A stretch of 41,568 bases of DNA from Gammaproteobacteria bacterium HGW-Gammaproteobacteria-4. Its GTDB lineage: Bacteria > Pseudomonadota > Gammaproteobacteria > Xanthomonadales > Xanthomonadaceae. Location of the stretch: NCBI GenBank assembly GCA_002839995.1, contig PGZC01000043.1, forward strand, positions 1-41,568, written 5' to 3'. Both the position numbers and the translations under genes were made by a program. The notes beneath the pieces are model-generated. The model saw only the letters and a list, made by a program, of their open reading frames with translations, did no database searches and was not told the DNA's origin. Below are positions 18,992 to 27,556 of this stretch, piece by piece; the first letter of the stretch is position 1; the number at the start of each line of letters is the position of its first letter.

Positions 18992-20272
18992 CCACAGCGC
19001 GTCGCGCAATTTGAACCAGGCCATCGCGGCGACGAGCAGCGGCGTGCGTAGCGCGCGGCCGCCGGGGAAGTCGCGGTGGCGGATGCGTGCGAACACGTCC
19101 AGGCGCTCGGCCTGGCCGCGGATCGCTTCGCTGATCACGCGTCCGGCCAAGCCGGTGGCAGCGACACCGTGGCCGGAGAAACCCTGCGCAAAATACACGT
19201 TGTCGCGCAAGCGCCCCCAGTGCGGCGCGCGATTGCGGCTGATGTCGATCACGCCGCCCCACAGGTATTCGAAATCGACCCCGCGCAGCTGCGGAAACAC
19301 CCGGTGCATGCGCGTGCGCATCACCCGGCGCAGGTTCGGTGGCGGCAGGTTGGAATAGCTGGCGCGGCCGCCGAACAGCAGCCGGTGATCGGCGCTGAGA
19401 CGGAAATAATCCAGCGCCCAGTTCATGTCGGCCACCGCCATGTCGTTGCCGATCAACGCGCGCGCACGCTCGGCACCGAGCGATGGCGTCGCCCCGACAT
19501 AGGTGCCGACCGGCATGATCTTGCGATCCAGAGCGGGCGCGATGCCCTTTATCAGGGCATTGCCGGCCAGCACTACAAAACCGCACTGCACGTTGCCGTG
19601 TGCGGTATGCAGCACCGGCTTGGCGCCGTGCTCCAACCGTAGCACCGTGCTGCGCTCGCAGATGCGCACGCCCGCTGTCGCCGCCGCGCGCGCCAGACCC
19701 AGCGTGTAGTTGAGCGGATGCAAATGGCCGGAACGGGCGTCGTACAAGGCACCGAGATAGCGATCGGACGCGAGGCTGGCGCGCAGTTGTTCGCGATCCC
19801 ACCAGGTTAGCGGATAGTCGTAGTGTTCGCCGAGTTCGCGTTGCCAGTGACCGAGTTCGGCAACCTGGCGCGGCCGGATGGCGACATGGGCGTGGCCATC
19901 GCGCCAGTCGCAGGCGATGTCGTGTTTGGCGATCCGCTCGCGGATCATGCACACGCCTTCCAGCGACCAGTCGAACAGGTGCCGCGCATCGGCACGTCCC
20001 ACCAGCGTTTCGAGCTTGCCTTCGCCGCAACCGAAGCCAAAGATCACCTGGCCGCCGTTACGGCCCGATGCACCCCAGCCGACGCGTTCGGCTTCCAGCA
20101 CGATGACCTTGTAGCCGGCTTCGGCCAGTTCCAGTGCGGCATTCAGTCCGGTCAGGCCGGCGCCGAGTACGCAGACATCCGCCTGCTGCGTGCCTTCAAG
20201 GCGCGGATGCGTTGGCATCGCTTGTGCGCTGGCGGCGTACCAGGATGCGGGATGTGTCGGGTTGTCGGACAT
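18989..20272 (-). CDS. puuB: Gamma-glutamylputrescine oxidase-like FAD enzyme (PuuB)
   Basis: 427-residue FAD amine oxidase of the DAO family. PuuB oxidises gamma-glutamylputrescine to gamma-glutamyl-aminobutyraldehyde, ammonia and hydrogen peroxide. Seen: N-terminal SWYAASA typical of PuuB, the FAD site DVCVLGAGLTGLNAALELAEAG at 32-53, WGASGRNGGQVIFGFG (a strong PuuB/GlpD-type signature) near 66-81, and GFSGHGVAATGLAGRVI near 362, the C-terminal flavin-binding loop. It is adjacent to two PuuA-like ligases and puuD. It may act on other gamma-glutamyl amines. It is on the same strand as, and downstream of, the first PuuA-like gene, with a repeat in the 242-bp gap. Confidence 0.85.
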   Translation of the reverse strand: MSDNPTHPASWYAASAQAMPTHPRLEGTQQADVCVLGAGLTGLNAALELAEAGYKVIVLEAERVGWGASGRNGGQVIFGFGCGEGKLETLVGRADARHLFDWSLEGVCMIRERIAKHDIACDWRDGHAHVAIRPRQVAELGHWQRELGEHYDYPLTWWDREQLRASLASDRYLGALYDARSGHLHPLNYTLGLARAAATAGVRICERSTVLRLEHGAKPVLHTAHGNVQCGFVVLAGNALIKGIAPALDRKIMPVGTYVGATPSLGAERARALIGNDMAVADMNWALDYFRLSADHRLLFGGRASYSNLPPPNLRRVMRTRMHRVFPQLRGVDFEYLWGGVIDISRNRAPHWGRLRDNVYFAQGFSGHGVAATGLAGRVISEAIRGQAERLDVFARIRHRDFPGGRALRTPLLVAAMAWFKLRDALW

Positions 20273-20334
20273 GTGCGTTCCCGGGTTGTTGGTGGCATCT
20301 CATTTGTGGAAACCACCCCGGAAGACGCAAGCGG

Positions 20335-20421
20335 TCCGCAAAGGACGCAAAGTTCGCAAAGTTCGCAAAGGAAAGCCAACATCACGATTCGCTTTTTTGC
20401 GCCCTTTGCGCCCTTTGCGGA
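20335..20421. repeat. GCAAAGGA-family repeat, copy 1
   Basis: Bounded by TCCGCAAAGGA and its inverse CCCTTTGCGGA, with internal short repeats (GACGCAAAG, TTCGCAAAG twice) on the left and TTTGCGCCC twice on the right. A second copy lies inverted at 32744-32809. The flanks of the gap (20273-20334, 20422-20514) show nothing recognisable. Confidence 0.75.
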
Positions 20422-20514
20422 CTATCCGCTCTTGCTCTTGCCGGGGCGAGGGACTCAGCCATCGACGGGCTTTATGGCTGACTGCGAATGCGCGTGGGGG
20501 CCATTGGTGTCGCG

Positions 20515-21882
20515 TCACACCGGGCGCAGATACCACGCGTATTCGAGGTCGGTGACTTCGCGATGGAAACTGCGCATCTCCTTGAGTTTTTGCTGGCCGT
20601 AGATGTGACGAAAATCGCTACCGAAGGTTTCCGCGATGAAATCGCTGGCCATGAAATCCTGGATCGTATCGCGCCAGAACAGGGTGCGCGGCGCGGTCTG
20701 CTCATAGGCATTGCCGACAATGGGCGGGCCCGGGTCGGGTTGATGGTCGAGTCCGTGCAGGATACCGGCGAGCACCGCGGCGGTGACCAGATACGGGTTG
20801 GCGTCGGCACCGGCGATGCGGTGTTCGATGCGCACGTTGGCCGCGTTGCTGTGCGGGATGCGCATCGCCACGGTACGGTTGTTGAAGCCCCAGCAGTCGT
20901 TGAGCGGCACAAACGCGTTGAGTACGAAGCGGCGGTAGCTGTTGGCGTGCGGCGCGAACATCAGCATGCAATCGCGCGATACCTGCTGCAAACCGCCGAT
21001 GGCGTGGCGCAGGGTATCGGCCGGGGCATCCGGGGCGCAGGCGAAAATGTTGTTGCCGTCGCGGTCGAGCACGCTGACATGGATGTGGGTGCCGCTGCCG
21101 GCCTGGTCCACGAACGGCTTGGCCATGAAGCTGGCGATCATGCCCTGCTGCTCGGCAATCGCCTTGATCGCGCGCTTGAGATAGATCGCGTCGTCGCAGG
21201 CCAGCACCGCGTCGTTGCGATGCTTGAGATTGATCTCGAACTGGCCGGGCGCGTATTCGGCGACAGCAGTGTCGGCAGGAATGTTCTGCGCGGCGCAGGC
21301 GTCGGCGACCGCGTCGGTGAACCGCTGGTAATCGTTGAGATCCTGCAGGTAATAGACTTGCGTGGTGGTGTTGCGTTCACCGGTGGCGGGGTTGCGCGAG
21401 GTCGTGGGCCGGCCGCTGGCATCGAGTTCGCCATCGAGCAGGTAGAACTCCAGCTCTACCGCGACCACCGGGGTCAGGCCGCGCTCGCCAAAGCGCTGCA
21501 CCACGCGCTTGAGCACTTCGCGCGGATTGGCGGCGAACATGCCGCCGTTGGCGTCTTCCATTGCCAGCAGCAGCTGCGCCATTGGCCGCGATTGCCACGG
21601 CACTGGTCGCAGCGAGCCAGGCACCGGCCGGCAGATGCGATCCTCATCGCCGATGTCGTAACCCAGTCCGGTCTCTTCCACGGTGTTGCCGGTGATGTCG
21701 GTGGCGATCAGCGACATCGGCAGACACACGCCATCCGCGTATATTTTTTCCAGTGCGTCGCGGGTGATGCGTTTGCCACGCAACAGGCCGTTCATGTCGG
21801 GCAGGATCAGGTCGATCGCGGCGCACTCCGGCATCCGTGCGAGGGTGGTGGCGTCGGCGGGCGGCAGATCGGACTGGTTCAT
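20515..21882 (-). CDS. Glutamine synthetase-family ligase, PuuA/PauA-like (paralogue 1)
   Basis: 455-residue member of the glutamine synthetase fold in the gamma-glutamylpolyamine synthetase branch (PuuA, PauA): ATP-dependent joining of glutamate to putrescine or related amines. Seen: DLILPDMNGLLRGKRI (beta-grasp opening), VVAVELEFYLL (metal-site glutamate), EYAPGQFEINL (two catalytic glutamates), GSGTHIHVSV (nucleotide/metal histidine), HANSYRRFV and RIEHRIAGADANPYL, the last two typical of this branch. It probably shares a transcript with the puuB-like gene downstream. Its exact amine cannot be told; several paralogues with different preferences occur in Pseudomonas (PauA1-7). The ATG lacks a strong ribosome site. 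Confidence 0.86.
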   Translation of the reverse strand: MNQSDLPPADATTLARMPECAAIDLILPDMNGLLRGKRITRDALEKIYADGVCLPMSLIATDITGNTVEETGLGYDIGDEDRICRPVPGSLRPVPWQSRPMAQLLLAMEDANGGMFAANPREVLKRVVQRFGERGLTPVVAVELEFYLLDGELDASGRPTTSRNPATGERNTTTQVYYLQDLNDYQRFTDAVADACAAQNIPADTAVAEYAPGQFEINLKHRNDAVLACDDAIYLKRAIKAIAEQQGMIASFMAKPFVDQAGSGTHIHVSVLDRDGNNIFACAPDAPADTLRHAIGGLQQVSRDCMLMFAPHANSYRRFVLNAFVPLNDCWGFNNRTVAMRIPHSNAANVRIEHRIAGADANPYLVTAAVLAGILHGLDHQPDPGPPIVGNAYEQTAPRTLFWRDTIQDFMASDFIAETFGSDFRHIYGQQKLKEMRSFHREVTDLEYAWYLRPV

Positions 21883-21931
21883 GGCTCATGGTCGCTCGGG
21901 GTGTTGCCGGATACTAGCAGAGGCGGCCCGA

Positions 21932-21948
21932 GAGTGTAAAAAATACTC
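21932..21948. promoter_or_regulatory. Palindrome upstream of the minus-strand PuuA-like gene
   Basis: GAGTGT-AAAAA-ATACTC, arms matching at 5 of 6 positions, centred about 58 nt upstream of the ligase ATG in the divergent gap 21883-22125. It could be an operator, but the regulator is unknown. The minus-strand reading also contains TACACT and TATTTT, possible -10 sequences, without a convincing -35. Confidence 0.35.
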
Positions 21949-22067
21949 AACATATCGGCACGTTCACGCGCGATCCGATGGCGCAGCGGAATGGCACATG
22001 TCGGCCGCGAGCGCGGCGATTATTGTCGCTCCGCTCCATTGGTCGGTGTGAATTGCTGCAACGCGCG

Positions 22068-22080
22068 TTGATAAAATCAA
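22068..22080. promoter_or_regulatory. TTGAT-AAA-ATCAA palindrome upstream of puuD
   Basis: Perfect 5-bp arms with a 3-nt spacer, 45 nt upstream of the puuD ATG. It contains TAAAAT (22072-22077), a 5 of 6 match to a -10 hexamer, so operator and promoter may coincide. The spacing is one short of an FNR box. No regulator gene is in the window. Confidence 0.38.
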
Positions 22081-22125
22081 ACGGCTGGAGTAGTGTCGGG
22101 CGCTGAGTCCATCGCAGGTTTGCCT

Positions 22126-22881
22126 ATGCCTCGTGCCCCGCTGATCGGGTTGCCGTCCGACCGCAAGATGGTTGGCGCGCACCCGTTCCAATGTGTCGGT
22201 GAGAAGTACATCAGTGCCGCCGTGGTCGCAGCGGAGGCGCTGCCGGTGTTGCTGCCGTCGCTGCAACCGGCGCTCGATTGGGCGCAGATGCTCGATCGAC
22301 TCGATGGCCTGATCCTGACCGGTTCGCCGAGCAACATCGAACCGCATCATTATTCCGGCGAGGTCAGTTACGAAGGCAACCTGCACGACGCGGCGCGCGA
22401 CGCCAATACGCTGGGTCTGGTGCGGCTCGCAATCGCGCACCAGGTGCCGGTGCTGGCGTTGTGCCGTGGCTTGCAGGAAGTCAACGTCGCGCTCGGTGGC
22501 AGCCTCCACCAGAAGGTGCATGAACAACCGGGCTTCGACGATCACCGTGAAAACAAGGACGATCCACTGGATCGGCAATATGCGCCGTCGCACGCGGTGC
22601 ATCTGGCTGCAGGCGGGATTTTGCGACAGCTTGCGGGTAGCGACAGCGTGATGGTCAATTCGCTGCATGGGCAGGGGATCCGCGCGCTGGCGCCCGGCCT
22701 GGTCGTGGAAGCGACTGCGCCCGATGGCCTGATCGAGGCGGTGCGCCTGGATCGTGGCGATACCTTCCTGCTCGCGGTGCAGTGGCATCCCGAGTGGAAG
22801 GTGGCGGAAAACCCGTTTTACCTTGCGATATTCCATGCCTTTGCCGACGCCTGTCGGCAACGCATGAATCAACGAGTCTGA
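22126..22881 (+). CDS. puuD: Gamma-glutamyl-GABA hydrolase (PuuD), class I amidotransferase family
   Basis: 251-residue peptidase C26 enzyme that splits gamma-glutamyl-GABA into glutamate and GABA, the last gamma-glutamyl step of the Puu pathway. Seen: PLIGLPSDRKM at the start, LILTGSPSNIEPHHY near 63, nucleophile C113 in LALCRGLQEVNVALGG, and H221/E223 in VQWHPEW completing the triad. MVNSLHGQGI is a further family mark. The start MPRAPLIGLP has AGG 7 nt upstream. The next gene begins 3 nt after the stop, so the two are co-translated in one operon. Confidence 0.93.
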   Translation: MPRAPLIGLPSDRKMVGAHPFQCVGEKYISAAVVAAEALPVLLPSLQPALDWAQMLDRLDGLILTGSPSNIEPHHYSGEVSYEGNLHDAARDANTLGLVRLAIAHQVPVLALCRGLQEVNVALGGSLHQKVHEQPGFDDHRENKDDPLDRQYAPSHAVHLAAGGILRQLAGSDSVMVNSLHGQGIRALAPGLVVEATAPDGLIEAVRLDRGDTFLLAVQWHPEWKVAENPFYLAIFHAFADACRQRMNQRV

Positions 22882-22884
22882 GCG

Positions 22885-24273
22885 ATGGCCAAGAAACGCG
22901 TTTCCAAACTTCAAGCCGACCCGGAGCAACTGGAGAGCTCGCTCAAGCGCTGGCTCAAGGAGCGGCGCATCACCGAGGTCGAATGCCTGGTGCCGGACAT
23001 GACCGGCAATGCGCGCGGCAAGATCATCCCGGCAGCCAAGTTCTCGCACGATTACGGCACCCGGTTGCCCGAGGGAATCTTCGTCACCACCGTTACCGGC
23101 GACTTTCCGGACGAGTACGACGATCTGGTGTCGCCGTCGGACTCCGACATGTACCTGCACCCCGATCCGGACACGGTGCGCATGGTGCCGTGGGCCACCG
23201 ATCCCACCGCGCAGATCATCCACGACTGCTGTACCAAGGATGGCCGTCCGCACGAGTTGGCGCCACGCAATGTGTTGCGGCGCGTGCTGGCGCTGTACGA
23301 GGGACTGGGCATCGCGCCGGTGGTGGCGCCGGAAGTCGAATTTTTCCTGGTGCAGCGCAATACCGATCCGGATCTGCCGTTGCAGCCGCCAGCAGGTCGC
23401 TCCGGGCGGCCGGAGACGGCACGGCAATCGTATTCCATCGACGCCGTCAACGAGTTCGATCCGATTCTCGATCTCATGTACGACTTCTGCGACGCGATGG
23501 AGCTGGATGTCGACACCCTGATCCACGAAAGCGGTGCGGCGCAACTGGAGATCAACTTCGAGCACGCCGATGCGCTGTCGCGTGCCGATCAGGTGTTCCT
23601 GTTCAAACGCGCCATGCGTGAAGCGGCGATGCGCCATGGCGTCTACGCTACGTTCCTGGCCAAGCCGATGAGCAACGAACCGGGCAGCGCGATGCACATT
23701 CACCAGAGCCTGGTCGATGTCAAAACGCGCCGCAACCTGTTCATGGGCAAAAAGCCGGGCCAGCACAGCGACCTGTTTTCGCATTATCTGGGCGGGTTGC
23801 AGAAATACATCCCGATGGCGATGGCGTTGCTGGCGCCCAACGTCAACTCGTACCGGCGCCTGGCAATGGGCGAAGTGGCGCCGATCAATGTGCAATGGGG
23901 CTACGACAACCGCACCTGCGGCTTGCGCGTGCCGATGGACACCCCCGAGAACACCCGTGTCGAGAGCCGATTTGCCGGCTCCGATGCCAACCCGTATCTG
24001 GCGATGGCCGCAACCTTGGCCTGCGGCTACCTCGGGATCAAGGAAAAGCTGCTGCCCAGCGAGCCGGTCAGCATCAGTGCCAAGACCTTGGGCCAAGACC
24101 TGCCGCGTTCGTTGGAAGAAGCGCTGGAGTGGCTGCGTGATGCGCACGCCTTGCACGAGGTGCTGGGCGCACGCTTTGTGCGCGCCTACTCCGCGGTCAA
24201 GAAACGCGAGTACGAAACATTTTTGCGCGTGATCAGTTCATGGGAACGCGAATTTTTGTTGTTGACAGTTTGA
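22885..24273 (+). CDS. puuA: Gamma-glutamylputrescine synthetase PuuA-like (paralogue 2)
   Basis: 462-residue glutamine-synthetase-fold ligase, best candidate for the main PuuA because of its tight link to puuD. Seen: ITEVECLVPDMTGNARGKII (opening), PVVAPEVEFFLV (metal-site glutamate), ESGAAQLEINFEHAD (catalytic glutamates), SAMHIHQSLVD, NVNSYRRL, YDNRTCGLRVP and ESRFAGSDANPYLAMAA. Residues follow the same order as in paralogue 1, but sequence identity looks moderate, so this is an old duplication rather than a recent one. It reads into a 426-bp repeat-filled gap before the aminotransferase gene. Confidence 0.88.
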   Translation: MAKKRVSKLQADPEQLESSLKRWLKERRITEVECLVPDMTGNARGKIIPAAKFSHDYGTRLPEGIFVTTVTGDFPDEYDDLVSPSDSDMYLHPDPDTVRMVPWATDPTAQIIHDCCTKDGRPHELAPRNVLRRVLALYEGLGIAPVVAPEVEFFLVQRNTDPDLPLQPPAGRSGRPETARQSYSIDAVNEFDPILDLMYDFCDAMELDVDTLIHESGAAQLEINFEHADALSRADQVFLFKRAMREAAMRHGVYATFLAKPMSNEPGSAMHIHQSLVDVKTRRNLFMGKKPGQHSDLFSHYLGGLQKYIPMAMALLAPNVNSYRRLAMGEVAPINVQWGYDNRTCGLRVPMDTPENTRVESRFAGSDANPYLAMAATLACGYLGIKEKLLPSEPVSISAKTLGQDLPRSLEEALEWLRDAHALHEVLGARFVRAYSAVKKREYETFLRVISSWEREFLLLTV

Positions 24274-24300
24274 GAAGCCGGAACCTCATGACCTCGGGAC

Positions 24301-24630
24301 GACAAGCTTGCGCAGCTCGTGTAGGTCGGATCAAGCGCCGTAGGCGCGGATCCGACGGGGACTTGCGCGCGATGCAAGCGTCCGGCGTTAGCGATGTCGG
24401 CTCCACCGCTGCGCGGTTTGAGCCGACCTACGACTCGGGACGACAAGCTTGCGCAGCTCGTGTAGGTCGGATCAAGCGCCGTAGGCGCGGATCCGACGGG
24501 GGCTTGCGCAGCTCGTGTAGGTCGGATCAAGCGCCGTAGGCGCGGATCCGACGGGGACTTGCGCGCGATGCAAGCGTCCGGTGTTGACGATGTCGGCTCC
24601 ACCGCTGCGCGGGTTGAGCCGACCTACGAC
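24301..24630. repeat. GTAGGTCGG-family REP array with 141-bp and 55-bp periods
   Basis: The gap 24274-24699 is almost wholly repeat. A block from GACAAGCTTGCGCAGCTCGT (24301) recurs at 24442, period 141. Within the second block, the part from GCTTGCGCAGCTCG (24447) recurs at 24502, period 55. Each block holds GTAGGTCGGATCAAGCGCC with the complementary end GGATCCGAC, and two blocks end in TTGAGCCGACCTACGAC (to about 24630). Individual units fold as hairpins. The family is shared with 10998-11079. Confidence 0.85.
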
Positions 24631-24699
24631 TCTGCTGTTCGATTTTGATCGTTGAATGCGATAGACGATACGCGCCATCACCAAGCACCAAGGACCACC

Positions 24700-26070
24700 A
24701 TGCCCCAACTCGACATCAAACACCTGCAAGCGCTCGACGCCGCGCATCACCTGCATCCGTTCAACGACAACGCCGCGCTGGCGAAGAAGGGTACACGTAT
24801 CCTCACCCATGGCGAGGGCGTGTACGTCTGGGACGCCGACGGCAACAAGCTGCTCGATGCGTTTGCCGGCCTGTGGTGCGTCAATATCGGTTATGGCCGC
24901 AAGGAATTGGGCGAAGTCGCTGCGCGGCAGATGACGCAGCTGGCGTACTACAACAGCTTCTTCCAGTGCACCACCGAACCCACCATCCGCCTCGCCGCCA
25001 AGTTGGCCGAGCTGACGCCGGGCGATCTGAATCACGTGTTCTTTGCCAACTCCGGCTCCGAGGCAAACGACACCATCTTGAGGATGGTGCGTCACTTCTG
25101 GGCGGTGCAGGGTCATCCGCAGCGCAACATCGTCATTGGCCGGCACAACGGGTATCACGGTTCCACCGTGGCCGGCGCCAGCCTCGGCGGCATGAAAGGC
25201 ATGCATGCGCAGGGTGGTTTGCCGATCCCGGACATCCATCACATCGAGCCGCCGTTCTGGTTCGCCGATGGCGGCGATCTGTCGCCGGAAGAATATGGAT
25301 TGCTGGCGGCACGCCGCCTCGAAGACAAGATCCTGGCGCTTGGGCCCGAGCGGGTCGCCGCGTTCATCGGCGAACCGATCATGGGTGCGATCGGCGTGTA
25401 TATCCCGCCGATGAGTTACTGGCCCGAGATCGAGCGCATCTGCCGCAAGTACGATGTGCTGCTGATCGCCGACGAGGTGATCTGCGGCTTCGGCCGCACC
25501 GGCGACTGGTTTGCCGCGCAGCACTTCGGTTTCCAGCCCGACATCATGACCCTGGCCAAGGGCATCACCTCGGGCTATATCCCGCTTGGCGCGGTAATGT
25601 TCAATGACCGCATCTCCAAAGTGCTGATGGAGCAGGGCGGCGAGCTGGCGCACGGTTATACCTATTCGGGGCACCCGGTGTGCACCGCTGTGGCGTTGGA
25701 AAACATCCGTATCCTCGAGGACGAAAACATCGTCGAGAACTGCAAGCGCGATACCGCGCCGTACCTGGCGCAACGCTGGCAGGAGTTGGGCGAACATCCG
25801 TTGGTCGGTGAAGCGCGCATCGTCGGCATGGTCGGTGCGCTGGAGCTTGTGCCCGACAAGAAGCGACGCGCATTCTTCCCCGAGCGCGGCAAGGTCGGTA
25901 CGTTATGCCGCGACATGGCGCTGCGCAATGGGCTGATCCTGCGCGCCACCAACGACTCGATGCTGCTGTCGCCGCCGCTGGTAATTTCGCGCGCGCAGAT
26001 CGACGAACTGTTCGCCAAGACCTGGGCCGCGCTCGATCAGACCGCTGCCGCGATGGGCGTTGGCAAATGA
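24700..26070 (+). CDS. Class III aminotransferase, putrescine/GABA-pyruvate type (SpuC-like)
   Basis: 456-residue PLP enzyme of the omega-aminotransferase family. In this setting it most likely moves the amino group of putrescine (as SpuC) or of GABA (as PuuE/GabT) to pyruvate or another keto acid. Seen: HPFNDNAAL (SpuC-like opening), NSGSEANDTILRMVRHFW (cofactor phosphate site), GYHGSTVAGASLGG, AFIGEPIMGAIGVYIPP, LLIADEVICGFGRTG (PLP-pyridine aspartate), Schiff-base K287 in LAKGITSGY, and YSGHPVCTAVAL. Start MPQLDIKHL has AAGGA at the right distance; a further 16 codons upstream are open but lie in the repeat flank. Which amine it uses cannot be read from sequence alone. Confidence 0.86.
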   Translation: MPQLDIKHLQALDAAHHLHPFNDNAALAKKGTRILTHGEGVYVWDADGNKLLDAFAGLWCVNIGYGRKELGEVAARQMTQLAYYNSFFQCTTEPTIRLAAKLAELTPGDLNHVFFANSGSEANDTILRMVRHFWAVQGHPQRNIVIGRHNGYHGSTVAGASLGGMKGMHAQGGLPIPDIHHIEPPFWFADGGDLSPEEYGLLAARRLEDKILALGPERVAAFIGEPIMGAIGVYIPPMSYWPEIERICRKYDVLLIADEVICGFGRTGDWFAAQHFGFQPDIMTLAKGITSGYIPLGAVMFNDRISKVLMEQGGELAHGYTYSGHPVCTAVALENIRILEDENIVENCKRDTAPYLAQRWQELGEHPLVGEARIVGMVGALELVPDKKRRAFFPERGKVGTLCRDMALRNGLILRATNDSMLLSPPLVISRAQIDELFAKTWAALDQTAAAMGVGK

Positions 26071-26200
26071 CCTGTCGTAGTCATCGTGCTGCAGGTAATA
26101 TCGCTTCCGGGACGCCGTGGCAGGCGGTGCCCGCAGTCCGGTTCCGTGTCCTGCCCCGACTTCCTTGCCCATCCGCACCAATGCTCCCGGAGGAATTGAG

Positions 26201-27340
26201 ATGAACACTGTTCGATTGACTGCGTGTATCGCCGCCGCGCTGATTCTGGCGGCCTGCGGCAAAGATGCTTCAGCGCCCGAGGCGACCCAATCCGCGGCGG
26301 CGCCGGCGGCAGAAGAGAAAGTCCTGAACATCTACAACTGGTCGGACTATATCGCCGAAGACACCATCGCCAATTTCGAGGCCGAGACCGGCATCAAGGT
26401 GACCTACGATGTGTTCGACAGCAACGAGGTGCTGGAAGCCAAACTGATGGCGGGCGGCACCGGTTACGACATCGTCGTGCCGTCGCTTTCCTTCCTCGCG
26501 CGCCAGATCAAGGCCGGTGCGTTTCAACCGCTCGACAAATCCAGACTGAGCAACTATGGCAACCTCGATCCGGATCTGATGGCGCGCATCGCGCACAGCG
26601 ATCCGGACAATGCGCACAGTGTGCCGTATCTGTGGGGCACCACCGGCATCGGTTACAACGTCGCCAAGGTCAAGGAAGCGCTCGGCGAGGATGCCCCGGT
26701 CAACAGTTGGGACCTGGTGTTCAAGCCCGAGAACATCGCCAAGCTCAAGAGCTGCGGCGTGGTCATGCTCGATACTCCGCAGGAAATCATCCCCAGCGTG
26801 CTCAATTATCTGGGCGAAGATCCCAACAGCTTCGACGAAGCCGTGATCCGCAAGGCCGAGGCCGTTCTTGCCGCGATCAAGCCCAGCGTGCGCTACTTCC
26901 ATTCGTCGCAATACATCAACGATCTGGCCAATGGCGATATCTGCGTCGCGATCGGCTGGTCGGGCGACGTGTTCCAGGCCGCCGACCGTGCCGACGAGGC
27001 GGAAAACGGGCAGGAAATCGCGTTCTCGATTCCGAAGGAAGGCGCAGCGATGTGGTTCGACATGTTGGCCATGCCCAAGGACGCCAAGCACCCGAACAAT
27101 GCCTACCTGTTCATCGATTACCTGTTGAAGCCCGACGTTTCGGCGGCCATTTCCAGCTATGTCGCTTATGCCAGCGGCAACAAGGCGGCGTTGCCGATGG
27201 TCGATCCGGAAGTGCTCGAAAATCCCGGCGTGTATCCGGATGACGCGACGCGCGCCAAGCTGTTCACCTTTGCGGTGTTGCCGCCGGAAGTGGATCGTTT
27301 GTACACGCGTATCTGGACGACCCTCAAAACCGGTCAGTAG
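26201..27340 (+). CDS. potF: Polyamine ABC transporter substrate-binding lipoprotein (PotF/SpuD)
   Basis: 379-residue binding protein that captures putrescine or spermidine in the periplasm for the PotGHI permease. The N-terminus is a lipoprotein signal (lipobox LAAC, C19), so it should be membrane-tethered, unlike the freely periplasmic E. coli PotF. Seen: LNIYNWSDYIAEDTIANFE at about 45, TGIKVTYDVFDSNEVLEAKLM, GYDIVVPSLSFLARQIKAGAF, LWGTTGIGYNV, and IGWSGDVFQAADRA, all PotF/PotD marks. GGAGGA sits 7 nt before the ATG. A repeat in the 216-bp gap separates it from potG. Confidence 0.92.
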   Translation: MNTVRLTACIAAALILAACGKDASAPEATQSAAAPAAEEKVLNIYNWSDYIAEDTIANFEAETGIKVTYDVFDSNEVLEAKLMAGGTGYDIVVPSLSFLARQIKAGAFQPLDKSRLSNYGNLDPDLMARIAHSDPDNAHSVPYLWGTTGIGYNVAKVKEALGEDAPVNSWDLVFKPENIAKLKSCGVVMLDTPQEIIPSVLNYLGEDPNSFDEAVIRKAEAVLAAIKPSVRYFHSSQYINDLANGDICVAIGWSGDVFQAADRADEAENGQEIAFSIPKEGAAMWFDMLAMPKDAKHPNNAYLFIDYLLKPDVSAAISSYVAYASGNKAALPMVDPEVLENPGVYPDDATRAKLFTFAVLPPEVDRLYTRIWTTLKTGQ

Positions 27341-27381
27341 CCGTGTTGCAAGGGCAGGCCTGAACAACGCCGGTCCGGTGT

Positions 27382-27498
27382 CATTGCGAGCGCTAAAGCC
27401 TTTGGCCGCGAGGTCGAAGGCCGTGGCGGGAAGCAAACCAGTGGTTTGATTCCGTGAGCCGTTCTGGATTGCCACGTCGCTTCGCTCCTCAATGACAG
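27382..27498. repeat. CATTGCGAG-family repeat, copy 2, inside the pot operon
   Basis: CATTGCGAGCGCTAAAGCC (27382) through GGCGGGAAGCAAACCAG, then CTGGATTGCCACGTCGCTTC and CTCCTCAATGACAG, the inverted closing part (to 27498). It lies between potF and potG. Such a hairpin can set different transcript levels for the abundant binding protein and the permease; that role is inferred. Confidence 0.78.
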
Positions 27499-27556
27499 TC
27501 GTTGAGTTTTCCAAGGGCGGGCTGTACCCCGCTCATGCCAGTGTGGAGCGGACAGC

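Noticed and set aside
22068-22080. FNR box upstream of puuD
   Set aside because: Spacer is 3 nt, not 4, so it does not fit the FNR dimer geometry.
24240-24602. Open frames in both directions across the REP array
   Set aside because: They consist wholly of repeat sequence translated in phase with the period; no family match.
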